64,000 nt of DNA, taken from the NCBI GenBank assembly GCA_029204225.1, contig CM055098.1, positions 51,529,312 to 51,593,311 of the forward strand, read 5' to 3'. Positions 49,489 through 63,250 of the stretch are shown here, piece by piece. Position 1 is the first letter of the stretch. The number at the start of each line of letters is the position of its first letter. The notes under the pieces were generated by a model. The model did not search any database. It was not told the origin of the DNA and saw nothing but the letters and a program-made list of their open reading frames with translations. Position numbers and translations under genes: made by a program. The stretch is from Diphasiastrum complanatum (taxonomy: Eukaryota > Streptophyta > Lycopodiopsida > Lycopodiales > Lycopodiaceae).

Positions 49489-51390
49489 GGATTGACCAGC
49501 TCATGGGTATACATAGAGGCCTCCTCTACGAGCTCCATAGCATGTGTTTATGTACTGAAATGATGTTGCTCTTTGAAATTAAGATTCTACTACTTGCATT
49601 TCCTTCCATGCTCCATCTTCATGCATTTAGTTTGGGTACTGATGTATGAATGTGATTGTTATAATTGATTCTTCTTTTAAGATTTGGTTTGGGATTAGTA
49701 TTAGGTAGATTTGTAGGGCTTGGAGGCTGATCCACCATTCCATTTAGTTCCGATGCTTCCCTGTTCTTGGCACCGTGAAGAGTTCTTACTACAAGTGTTG
49801 ATTGATAGTTGTAATAAGCACTCTGTAGGATTCCCATTTGCTTTGTGATTAGCATCAAGTAGATGTGCAGGGCTTGGAAGCTGATCCACAATTCCACTCA
49901 GTTCCGATGCTTCCTTGTTCTTGGCTCCCTGAGGAGTTCTTATTACAACTGTTGAGTGACAGTCGTAATAAGCACTTTGTAGGATCTGTGATTTTATTTT
50001 AGATGTTGTGTTGTTGATCTGTGATTCCAGTAGGATTAGATTAAATTATGTTCCCTGTTTTTGATTAGATTAGATTAGGAATAATCTACATTCTGTAAGA
50101 AACAAAGAAAGAACTAAAACAGTTTGTAGAGCGTAGATGAATAAAACCTGATAGATCTTATATCCAAGATGAGCTACCATTGTCAGTAAAGGACCGAAAT
50201 CAGGTTGTAGGTGTGCCATACTGATAGGCACGGGACACACTACCATTGTACTGCAGAGAGATCCGAGTAGATGCCATTCGTGGTTGAGTCCATTGCCAAG
50301 CATAATCTGTGTCAAACATAATGTCTACAGACAAGGATGTTGTCTGATCCTCTTCGATATAACTGGACGACAATTAGCTGGTAAGGTTTGGCTCTAAATA
50401 TCAACTTTTGTTGTTCCACCTTCGGTAAAGACTTGTCTGGTTGGCCCCACATTAAATATTCGACTATATCTGGGGCCCATTCTGGTACTGTATCAATGTA
50501 AAAGAAGACAACATCAATTAGCTCATCATCAGGTTGGATTTTGGTTCTATTCCCTTTGATTCATGACACATGGTCTATAATGTAATGTTGCTTTCCCTTG
50601 CGTACCACTATCTTGAAATCAAACTCCAACAACAGAAGTAACTATTATGTGATCCATGTTGTGTTGCAAGTTTTGTTTAAAAAGTATACCAAGGGTTGAT
50701 GGTCTGTATAAAACACAAAAGGGGTGGCCATCAAATAATGTAAAATTTTTTGACTACAAAATCATTGCCAATGCTTCTCGCTCTGTGGTTGAATAGCTCA
50801 TTTATGCTTCACTAAGTTGTCGGCTGGCAAATCGGACTGGAAAATTCTTTTTGCACTCTTCTGGTTGAAGTCAAGATGGATCCAACTGCATACTTCGATG
50901 CATATCTATGCACATGAAATTCGATGGTCAAATTGGGCGGTCATAAGATTAGTGTTGAGACCAATGCATCTTTTCGCTTTTGGAAAGCCTGTAAGGCTTC
51001 CTCCATCCAATATGGTTAATTGTGAGCTTGTAGATTGGCCTTGCTAACTCCACAAAATCTAGAATGAAGATCCGATAGTAGTTAGCATGGCCCATGAAAA
51101 TGTAGACCTTGTGAATCGTCCTTGGTGGTGGAAGATCAACAATGACCCTTATCTTTGATAAATCAGTGGTGATTCTATGTCTTGATGCAATGTGACCCAA
51201 AATGAGGCCATGTGTCACCTAGAATTGACACTTTTCTCGGTTCAAGGATATAAGATACTTGCGACATTGAACTACCACCTTCTCCAAATGAGATAAGTGC
51301 TCATTGTTAGGTACGTGCATGCACAAATCATCCAAGAAGATCTCCATAAAATTTTGAAGGTATTCTATGAATGTCGCTTGCATAACTCTC
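49489..51390. repeat. 1.9-kb direct repeat, left copy (contains gypsy RT/RNase H relic)
   Basis: Matches 54076-55990 along its length, starting TTGACCAGCTCATGGGTATA. It contains two 154-bp tandem units (49680-49990), a stretch of possible gypsy 3' untranslated or LTR sequence (49990-50480), and a minus-strand gypsy relic: RNase H (50810-50590) and the RT/RNase H junction (51218-50949, LGHIASRHRITTDLSKIRVIVDLPPPRTIHKVYIFMGHANYYRIF). Confidence 0.82.
49680..49990. repeat. two tandem units of about 154 bp
   Basis: GGGCTTGGAGGCTGATCCAC near 49716 recurs as GGGCTTGGAAGCTGATCCAC near 49870 with the following GATGCTTCC, GAGTTCTTA and GTAATAAGCACT phrases. The same pair is in the right copy at about 54260-54580, so the tandem step is older than the 1.9-kb duplication. 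Confidence 0.82.
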
Positions 51391-51420
51391 CTTTTCTAGA
51401 ACTTTCAATTGAAGCCAATC
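50949..51420 (-). pseudogene. gypsy RT fragment (left copy)
   Basis: The 89-codon frame reads the end of RT, and positions 51240-51400 carry the catalytic-block neighbourhood (HVPNNEHL type) in other frames. Past about 51390 similarity to the right copy stops. Confidence 0.82.
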
Positions 51421-51870
51421 TATGTCAAATTCTAGAAAAGATTTACATAGATGCTCTATATACGCTAAAAACTCTCAAAGGTTTCACTTGGAGGACAGAT
51501 CCAAGGATTTTTTTCTAGCAAATTGATGCTTCTAAACTTGACCCTATCACTCTTGAACAAATCTAGAGTGATGGTACAATGGATTTGAACCTCTCACCTT
51601 GCATATCACTCAATCAATGTTTTTTAGCAAAATCTCTCTCAACTTCAAAATACACTCAGAAAATCAGAGAAGATCAATTAATGCACCTATTTCAAGCTTC
51701 AATTTTAATTTTTTGGCTGATCTAATTTAAGAATTAATCAAGGGATTAGATTCACTATAGAAAATGCTTGATTTTGCACCAAAAATTACTCAAATTCGGT
51801 ATGTGAGTCAAATTATACAAAATTTTGAAATTTCTCAGTCAAAACTGGAGCTGTATGCCCTCACACGTGC

Positions 51871-51874
<4 letters not shown>
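51421..51874. other. unassigned AT-rich stretch
   Basis: No domain or RNA recognised. It lies between the gypsy relic and the GA/GT satellite. Confidence 0.35.
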
Positions 51875-52990
<1,116 letters not shown>

Positions 52991-53515
52991 TCAATTGTGT
53001 AATATAATGTTATTTTTTAATTGCTTGTGCATGTGACAAAAATATTAAAAAAAAAGAGAGCAAGCGTTTAAAGAGCGAACAATTGCACGTTTGCACTTAA
53101 GCTTCAAGTGAGTTTACTGGTGAGTTTGTGTTGTTTCAATTTGTTTTATTGTTAGAATACGTTATCTAACATAGTAAGAAATTAAATGTAATTCATAATA
53201 TTCATTTTGTTCAAAGCAATATCGTATTTTATTGCATACACTAGCAATTAATTAATATGCAAAGGTGAAATGTAGATAATTAAAAACCCCAATCCTAGGA
53301 AGGTGTGTAGCCCTTACTTTTCTCCCGTTAAAGGCGAGGTTCTAATCTTTCCAACTTGCATGGAAAAACCTACATGCCGCAGGGAGGGAATATGTGGTGA
53401 CATTCTGAAATAGGACATAACCGCAAGGTTCGGGTATTATAATTATCACATTCAACTCTATCTATAAAAATATACATAAAAAATATTGCGATGAATATAA
53501 AAAAAAAAGATAGAT
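52991..53515. other. unassigned stretch
   Basis: AT-rich except for a short GC-richer part at 53290-53430. No tRNA-like fold or coding block was recognised. Confidence 0.35.
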
Positions 53516-53517
53516 AA

Positions 53518-53724
53518 TCATAGATCATTCTCATCATTTACATCATTTTCGTCATCACACAAGTCTTGACACTCATCTGAATCTAGGTCTAGGTATAATC
53601 GTAAATTTTCGATCGTGTCTCTTTCATAATGTGAGTTACCCTTAACACGTTCATCTTCATCTTCTTTCATTATGAAAGTTTTGAAGGGCTTTGTGAGACA
53701 AAAGGCAAGGCCAGAAGGTAGCAT
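53518..53724 (-). pseudogene. acidic unrecognised frame, 68 aa
   Basis: Product ends in an Asp/Glu/Asn-rich tail (DSDECQDLCDDENDVNDENDL). No family assigned. Its neighbour is a TNP2 C-terminal scrap, and CACTA transposases often carry an acidic region, but here it is on the opposite strand. Confidence 0.25.
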
Positions 53725-53752
53725 TGCAGAAAGTTGGCTTGTATAGGAATCT

Positions 53753-54075
53753 TTGTTTTATATCACTGAAATAATCTCACAATTGCATCCTGCAAGTCCA
53801 AAAATGTGGTGTGAAGAAGAAGATGAACATGTTAAGGGTGAAGTACCACAAGGAAATGGTGTGCAAAAAAGACTTTCACCTCAAATTAAAGAGAAAATTG
53901 ACACATTTATATTATATAATTGTGCACAAATAAAAAAGTGGATTTCAAGGTATGAAAAAGCCAAAAAAGAAAGAGACATAACATTGAAACGAAGAAGAAA
54001 TATCAATTGAAGAAGAAGAAGGGCGTTGGAGAACGACGAACCTTTGGAGCGTTTACCTTCAAAATGCTCTCGTGA
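53753..54075 (+). pseudogene. TNP2 C-terminal fragment
   Basis: Reads RLSPQIKEKIDTFILYNCAQIKKWISRYEKAKKERD, then after a stop LERLPSKCSREG. The FILYNC..I..WI..Y...K block resembles the linker between the two C-terminal domains of TNP2-type proteins. It stops exactly where the right copy of the 1.9-kb repeat begins. Confidence 0.55.
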
Positions 54076-55990
54076 AGGATTGACCAGCTCATGGGTATAC
54101 ATAGAGGCCTCCTCTACAAGTTCCATAGCATGTGTTTATGTACTGAAATGATGTTGCTCTTTGAATTTAAGATTCTACTACTTAAATTTTCTTCTATGCT
54201 GCATCTTCATGCATTTAGTTTGGGTACAGATGTATGAATGTGATTGTTATAATTGATTCTTCTTTTAAGGTTTGGTTTGGGATTAGTATTAGGTAGATGT
54301 GCAAGGCTTGGAGGCTGATCCACCATTCCATTCAGTTTTGATGCTTCCCTGTTCTTGGCTCCGTGAGGAGTTCTTATAAAAAGTGTTGATTGATAGTTGT
54401 AATAAGCACTCTGTAGGATTCCCACTTGCTTTGTGATTAGCATCAGGTAGATGTGCAGGGCTTGGAAGCTGATCCACCATTCCACTCAGTTTCGATGCTT
54501 CCTTATTCTTGGCTCCCTGAGGAGTTCTTATTACAATTGTTGAGTGACAGTCGTAATAAGCATTTTGTAGGATCTGTGATTTCAGTTTAGATGTTGTGTT
54601 GTAGATCTATGATTCCAGTAGGATTAGATTTAATTATGTTCCTTGTTTTTTATTAGATTAGATTAGGAATAATCTACATTATGTAGAAACAAAGAAAGAA
54701 CTGAAACAGTCTGTAGAGCATAGATGAATAAGTCTTGATAGATCTTATATCCAAGATGAGCTACCATTGCCTAATAAAGGATCGAAATCAGGTTGTAGGT
54801 GTGCCATACTGATAGGCACGGGACACACTACCATTGTACTGCAGAGAGATCCGAGTAGATGCCATTCGTGGTTGAGTCCATTGCCAAGTATAATCTGTGT
54901 CAAACAGAATCTTTGCAGACAAGGATGTTGTCTGATCCTCTTCGATATAACTAGACGACAATCAGCTGGTAAGGTTTGGCTCTAAATATCAACTTTTGTT
55001 GTTCCACCTTCGGTAAAGACTTCTCTGGTTGGCCCCACATTAAATATTCGACTATATCGGGGGCCCATTCTGGTACTGTATCAATGTAAAAGAAGACAAC
55101 ATCAATTAGCTCATCATCAGGTTGAATTTTGGTTCTATTCCCTTTGATTCACGACACATGGTCTATTATGTAATGCTGCTTTCCCTTGCGTACCACTATC
55201 CTGAAATCAAACTCCAACAACAGAAGTAACTATTATGTGATCCATGTTGTGTTGCAAGTTTTGCTTAAAAAGTATACCAAGGGTTGATGGTCTGTATAAA
55301 ACACAAAATGGGTGGCCATCAAATAATGCAAAATTTCTTGACTACAAAAATCATTGCCAATGCTTCTCGCTATGTGGTTGAATAGTTCATTTCTGCTTCA
55401 TAAGTTGTCGGCTTGCAAATCGGACTGAAAAATTCCTTTTGCACTCTCCTGGTTGAAGTCAAGATGGATCCAACTGCATACTTTGATGCATATCTATGCA
55501 CATAAAATTCGATGGTCAAAATGGGCGGTCATAAGATTGTTGTTGAGACCAATGCATCTAATAGCTTTTGGAAAGCCTGTAAGGCTTCCTCCATCCAATG
55601 TGATTAATTGTGAGCTTGTAGATTGGCCTTGCTAACTCCACAAAATCTAGAATGAAGATCCGATAGTAGTTAGCATGGCCCATGAAAATGTAGACCTTGT
55701 GAATCGTCCTTGGTGGTGGAAGATCAACAATGACCCTTATCTTTGATAAATCAGTGGTGATTCTATGTCTTGATGCAATGTGACCCAAAATGAGGCCATG
55801 TGTCACCTAGAATTGACACTTTGCTCGGTTCAAGGATATATGATACTTGCGACATTGAACTACCACCTTCTCCAAATGAGATAAGTGCTCATTGTTAGGC
55901 ACGTGCATGCACAAATCATCCAAGAAGATCTCCATAAAATTTTGTAGGTATTCTATGAATGTCGCTTGCATAACTCTCTGGTAGGTACTG
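54076..55990. repeat. 1.9-kb direct repeat, right copy
   Basis: Same content and orientation as 49489-51390, including the paired 154-bp units. A few small indels and scattered substitutions separate the copies. Here the gypsy RT continues beyond the point where the left copy diverges. Confidence 0.85.
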
Positions 55991-56220
55991 GAGGCATTGC
56001 AAAGTCCGAATGGCATCACCTTATAGGCATAAGTTTCTCATTCAGTGGCAAATGTTGTCTTGTATTGATCCAGTAGCAATCTTCATTTGATTGTAGCCAC
56101 TGAAGCTGTCTAGGGAACGATAGGCTTCTGCTCCTGCTACTCAATCTAGGACACTCTTTGTGAAGGGTAGTGGAAAGTGATCCTTCTTTGTAACCGCACA
56201 TATTCGGATTTTGTCATTCT
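55190..56220 (-). pseudogene. gypsy RT and RNase H fragment (right copy)
   Basis: 56019-55807 reads MPFGLCNASSTYQRVMQATFIEYLQNFMEIFLDDLCMHVPNNEHLSHLEKVVVQCRKYHISLNRAKCQF, the RT palm with intact FLDD. 55806-55558 continues LGHIASRHRITTDLSKIRVIVDLPPP. RNase H pieces follow to about 55190. 56201-56016 is an out-of-frame stretch of earlier RT. Best preserved RT of this family in the window. Confidence 0.88.
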
Positions 56221-56413
56221 TCTTGGGTACTATTTGTTGGGAAAAAAAAATGAGAGAGAGATTCTCTCGGTGCGTGCACTGTTGGTCACAATAGGTGAAC
56301 ACAATAATAAAATTTGAGCTTAATGCGCGGTGGTAGTGGAAACAATGAGCAGAGAATCAGACAAGTCAATCAAAAGGTCAGACAAAAAGCGGGAAGCATT
56401 GCAATATTGATAA
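56221..56413. other. junction stretch
   Basis: Begins near TGTTGGGAAAAAAAA, a possible retrotransposon edge, but no paired end was found. Confidence 0.3.
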
Positions 56414-56417
56414 AACC

Positions 56418-57199
56418 TGAATGCAAAATCAGATAGTAATTTTTTCAGATTGAATGTAACAAAATACAAGTCAGTGACGCAGGTGAGCACAAGACAATTG
56501 TAGGCGAAACCGCATGCTCACAAAGCTAACTACAAACTGTAAAAGCTATGAGCTTATTACTGATAATCCATCTAAAGATAGAATCGATGCATGAAAGCAT
56601 CTACAATGTCTGTCTTGTTGGATGACATGGATTATAGATTACAATGATCTATATACAATTCTACATTTGTGTAGATGAAAAGCGTGGAGCCATTATGCTA
56701 TCTGCTAGAGATTGTGGGCGGCTGCTATCATTGTCAATTTTGTTTGTACAGTTTAGGAACGAGCGTGACATCTGACATTTGCTTATCAAGGAAACGCAAC
56801 TTCTACCTACTTTCTCCAAATGTCAATTTCTCAACTAGATATGTACAAAACTACTCGCATGTGTCCATTACTATATTTGCATGCCTTGCATGTCACAATG
56901 GAAAATTAGGACACAATGCATTTATGATGGCTCGAGTTCCTACAAGGTCATTTTAGACCATTTCTATGTGTAAATCTACATGCATGTCAATCTAGACATT
57001 GTGAACATTGTTGCATGTCATACTAGACCAACTAGACTTTATGCATGTCAATGGGACTTGATCTACCTAGCTCAAACTCGCCCTATTCTACAAGGATATG
57101 TGCTCAATTCACACACATGGAATATGTACAATCCATTTACATGGGTAGGACCCCCAAAATCAACATATGCAAGATAGATATATTTGACAATTCTTCACA
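56418..57199 (-). repeat. copia 3' LTR, 782 bp, inverted twin
   Basis: Reverse complement of 11766-12547 with scattered changes and the same length. It begins TGTGAAGAATTG at 57199 next to a purine tract (AAGGAGGAG on the minus strand). Confidence 0.8.
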
Positions 57200-58742
57200 C
57201 TCCTCCTTAAAATATATCTATCTAGTGTTGATGAAGATCCTTTGCGTGTGGATTCTTTGTTTTGTATTTGAAGTGAAGATGATCAGAGAATCCATCATAA
57301 CAGCACCCTTACCAAATCCATGATAAGACCTCTTTGATAGAAATCTTTTCCAAATGCCTTTGAAAAATATTCCACCAATCTGTTACTATGTCGATATGCT
57401 TCCTCCATGCTTGATACTGATCTCAGATCTGAGAAGTCCAAGTGCATGAAGATGGCTGCATAAGAATCTGAAAAATCCGAGGCCTCCATGCTTCATCATG
57501 ATCACAAAGATCATATAGATCAAGATTATACCATGAGAAATATTCAAGATTAAGTACATTAGCTTTATTAGTTCAAACACTATGAACTCTATCCAAAATG
57601 GATCTAATCTTGAAACCATACTCTAACTTGATCTCATTGAGGCCAAATACTTTCTTAAGGATGTAAGTGTCCTCATTGGATGTTTCACTTACTCTCAAAA
57701 GAAGTCCACAATATGCCTCAAAACATGAAAAAACTCATTTTTTCAAACTATGAGTACTAAACTCATTCTTGCTCTTACTCAATGTAAGAGAACACAAATG
57801 ATGATACAATATCTTGCTTTCTTGACGTTTTGAAAACATATCTAAGTCACGAATGACTAGAATTAATTCCAAACTAAAGACAACATTCAAAACTAGAATG
57901 GTCTTACTTAATCTTTGGGATAAGCAAGTCTCTAAGCAAGATACAACATCAACCAAAGAAAGAGAATCATAGGTGAGTACAATAGAATGAATACCACCTT
58001 CACTTATCCTTTCTTTTCCATGAAATAAGAACCACAAGGACTCGGCCTTGTACAATGAGAATATGCATGTTGAGGATACTCCTCCTCAAACCTCGACCCC
58101 CATCATAAGTTGGCTTTTCTCCATAGAATGAACTTTTGATGCAATTAGAGACATTGTGCTCTCGGCCCCGTCCAAGATTGAAAAAAGATCTTCATAATCA
58201 ATAACATCTCCATGCTCAAACACCTTCGAGATATAGAGTATAAAGGCTATGTAGCATTCCTTGGTGGATAAGCATCCAACCATGATCCATAGACTTCAAT
58301 GTCCTTGCTTCCTTGCTTCCAAGAAAACACATGCAAAGCAATAATCTTCAAGAACACTAAGGTACGCAACCTTAGGCTTATAATTGAACAAGACTCCATA
58401 TAATGTACTCCTTTCAATAGCTCCATAACTCCAAAAAGCTTTGCATAATGGAAAATACACATGCACCATAAAACTTGAATAAACAAGACATAGCCATTGG
58501 TTACTTGTGAAACCATCATTAATATTAGAAAAGCAAGAGGCATCTCTCTTGCTTATAGATGAAAAAAGGTGAACATCCGAGTGTTCCAACTCCAAAGGAT
58601 GTTTTGTCTTGGTAGAAGACATCAAATATAGATCCACATGTGATTTTTTCATAGAACAAGCCACTCTTGGCTTGATCTCTTTGAACATAATAGACAAATT
58701 TGAAATTGGAAACATGCAACTTCCTATGCCATAACTTCTACC
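57200..58742 (-). pseudogene. truncated copia remnant, inverted twin
   Basis: Mirror of 10256-11765: integrase start (58700-58296, IKPRVACSMKKSHVD, STKTKHPLELEHSDVH), the frame 58283-58086, a degraded middle and a C-terminal tail. Past 58706 it extends a little further than the other copy with bases matching the pre-integrase region near 1930. It is then cut by a plus-strand copia piece at about 58745. Confidence 0.8.
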
Positions 58743-58756
58743 TACTTTTTCCAAAG

Positions 58757-58950
58757 AAGAAGATACTGAAGACAGTCTTCATGCCCACAGAGCAAATGAC
58801 AGCTGATATCTTTACAAAGCCACTAAGTAAAGCTTTGTTCGAGAAGCAGCGAAGAAGATTGGTATTAGTCCAACTGCCACTTTGCGATGGAGATGTAGAA
58901 CAACTGATCAGACAGATCTTGATCTACCAACACAACACGCAATTTACTTG
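58757..58950 (+). pseudogene. copia RNase H C-terminal fragment
   Basis: Reads KTVFMPTEQMTADIFTKPLSKALFEKQRRRLVLVQLP, the standard copia C-terminal block, in the frame starting near 58700. It lies just upstream of an LTR in the same sense, as expected for the 3' end of an element. Confidence 0.87.
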
Positions 58951-58992
58951 ACAAAGGATGAGAAAGAAACAAACGCGAACTCAAAACATTTC

Positions 58993-59749
58993 TGTTCGTG
59001 ACCAACTCAAAAAAAATTCGCGAAGGATTCCCGAAATTTGTCTTGCAGTCAAGTCGAAAGATTTGCAAAATGGTTTCCTGTAGAAGCTCGTGGCTTTCTT
59101 GTTGAAGCTCAAAAGATTCACGAACAAAATCTTGTCGCGAAATTTTTTATTTCTAGTTCAAGTCTTAGATGTCGCGAAATTGTTGTGAACAATTCGTGAA
59201 ATCTTTTGGACTGTTCTTCAAGCTCACCTGTCGCGAGACTATCTCGAACAATTTGCAAAATATTTTAGATTTCTTCTTCAAACTCAAGAATTGTCATCTA
59301 TTGTGAACAATTCACAACAGACGAAAATATCGCGAAGAGACAAGTGTTGCGAACATGCGAAACAGGAAACTGAGACAAAGAGATGAACTGTCGTGAATTA
59401 TTCGCAAACAGATTTTATTCGAGCCTGGAAACATAGTGTCTATTTGAATATCAACCATTGTAAACGGTTGGATATCTACTCTAACAATATTAAAAGGCCA
59501 AAAGACTTATAAATAAAAGGCCAAAAGACCTGTCCTATAGCAATATAAATACATATGCACTACTCGTATTAACTCACTCACTCAATCAAAGACACAACAG
59601 CGAGCTAAGACAACAAGAGATGTATATTTATGAATCAGATTCAGACTTATAAAAATTCGTTATTGATCAAAGGTTTCTTATTGTCTAAATTGTCTTAAGT
59701 TGTCTGTTACTTCCGCATATAATTTTCGCACTCATATTCAATCAGAACA
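58993..59749 (+). repeat. copia 3' LTR, about 757 bp, with tandem TCGCGA units
   Basis: Likely bounds are TGTTCGTG at 58993 and CAGAACA at 59749. The first 340 bases hold repeated units starting GTCGCGA, at about 59133, 59171 and 59231, with related TTCGCGAA (59017) and ATCGCGAAG (about 59319). A TATA-like TTATAAATAAA is near 59507-59517. Start is uncertain because no clean purine tract precedes it. Confidence 0.65.
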
Positions 59750-61665
59750 AATATTGTTCTTTTTGTACATGGATTAGATAAAATCGTGATTGAAGACACT
59801 GATATTAGTTTGATTTACCCAAACTTGCATCATGTTCTTTGTGGAAGAATAATTACTATTTTTCCTACATTTAAATTAATTTTATATGGAAATAGCCTAA
59901 AATATATCATGAAAATTGTTGAGTTAGCCCAATTTCATGTGGTAAAAACTCACAAATGTGGAAAAAAATCAGCTAACATTTTGGCAACTTTCACCGAGGG
60001 TGTGGTCCCCACATAACGGACTCAAAGTAATCGAAATTTTTAGTTATAGTGAAACTCATATCCATAGTCAATAGGAACAAAGTAATCATTTGTATGGTCA
60101 ATGACTTGTCGTTATGCCAACTAGCTATGTATCTGGTGAGGGTACAGTCTTATGGTGGCATTAGGATTTGCTCGAGTTGATTCTCAGTCACTCATTTATG
60201 TCAGCTTTACATGCTTGTAACTGTCTGATAGGATGTCAGCCTAGCTAGATGGAGAATGTAAGTCTCATGGTGGCAGTAGAATTTCCTCAGTTTGAGCCAT
60301 GACACTCATGTGGTCCACTTGTGTGAAAGTCATATACGAGACAACTCCATTAGTCGAGAGTGTGGAAGATTTTCTCGTGAGCATCGTGTGTCCATGATAC
60401 TTTGGCAGTTCGTATTTCTTTACTCCTATCACATTTGAGCTAAAATGAGAAAGTTAGAAATCAGAGTTAACTTAATATACATTTTATAAGCTTCAAATGT
60501 GATATTGTTTAGTGTACAGTTAATTAGATTTCCTATATTGTTTGGTTGTGATCGGAATGTGATTTGCCATCGACATATCAATCGGGCAATCGTCTCATAG
60601 CCAACTGCTTGGATTAGCCGAGTAACCACATGTATGAAAAATTAGATTGTATAATGCTATTTAAAAAACTTGCTATACTCGGGGGCATGTCTCGAGTTTG
60701 TCGGTCAAATTTGGGACCTTAATTTGGCAGTCGAATTTGGGATTACCTATTGATATTTGGTTTTGACCTATTGATATTTGGCATTCCTGGTTATTACGTA
60801 TAGCTTGGTTTTCCTTTGGACCTGTTGATTGGTGCTGGTTTTTTCATATTACTGATTGCCTATGGTGCGACGGATATCTCTATGATTATGCATGTGGCTC
60901 TCTATTTGTTCCTTGGATTGTTGCTCATTGTCAGGCTTGGCACTGTCCTGATGGCTTGGGTTATTGCCTCCGTTCTAGCTACTGTTTGTCCTGGTGATCT
61001 TCAGGTTTCCTTCCATTTTGGGTTGCTCCATATCGCTTGGTCTCCGATGTTGAGTTGCCCCTTCTCCTCTCTTGGATAGTTTTTGGGAGTGTTGTCGCCA
61101 TATACTCCAGTGTTGCTCATATGTGCTTTGATACTCATTCCCAGCTACATGTGGATATTGTTTTGATGCTTGCTACTGATGTTGCGGATCCTGTTCCTCG
61201 TTCCAGTGCATTTCTTGTATTTCTCACTTCTGCGCCTGGTGTGTACTTTGGGACTACACTTGCTGCCAATTCTGATGGGTCATCTGATTCTCCATCTGTT
61301 TTTGGTGTATCCTATGATGGATTGGTATCTCCATTTGAGGTCTTTCTGGATGAGTTTTTCGGCTAAATTTTTATACTTGGGGCCTCTGCATTGATTTCTT
61401 GGACCTTTTCATCTTTGAAAATCAAATGAGGTAATTTATTAGAGCTTGTTGGCTAGCAATGGATCACTCTCATTCATTCACACAGAACATGCATTCAATA
61501 GATGGGAAAATGAGGTAGCTAGCTAGCGACAAACCAATCTCACTCAACTTTGGATTGATACTCATAATGGTAGAAATAGAGCTTGCTGTACTTTTGTTTC
61601 ATATTGATCATTTTGATCAGATTCTACGTCTTTGATTGACATTCTCATGATATCGTCACCTTTGA
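59750..61665 (+). repeat. block segment, copy 3 (twin of 37559-39455)
   Basis: Near-identical to copy 2, including the two overlapping unrecognised frames (60816-61079 and 61037-61366). It retains a short segment near 59948 that copy 2 lacks. Confidence 0.78.
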
Positions 61666-62948
<1,283 letters not shown>

Positions 62949-62956
<8 letters not shown>

Positions 62957-63250
62957 TTTCTTCCTCCATTGAGAGCATTGCTTTGTGTATTGTCTTCAAG
63001 CTTTTGTGTATGATCTTAAGAGGTTTCCAAAAGTGGTAGGCTGCTGTTGGGAGTCCTGTTTGCTGCCATTAGTACCTTTTATTAGTTTCTTTTGTCTCTT
63101 GAATGCTTTGTCAAGTTCATGTGTATCAAATGAAGCATTATGATGCTTTGCCATTTCTAGCTTTTGTAGCTTGTTGTGCAAAGATCTTAGCCAAGTAATT
63201 TGGGAGTTTGGATCCATTCAAGGTCCACTTTTTTAACATGGTATCAGATC
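62949..63250 (+). repeat. 290-bp LTR (62949-63238) and primer site (63239-63250), copy 3
   Basis: TGTCATAG to TTTTTTAACA, followed by TGGTATCAGATC, which differs by one base from the primer site in the other copies. Being downstream of protease and upstream of a primer site, it looks like a 3' LTR and a 5' LTR at once. Confidence 0.75.

Noticed and set aside
53290-53460. Possible organelle-derived or RNA gene segment
   Set aside because: It is GC-richer than its flanks, but I could not fold a tRNA or recognise any organelle or rRNA sequence.
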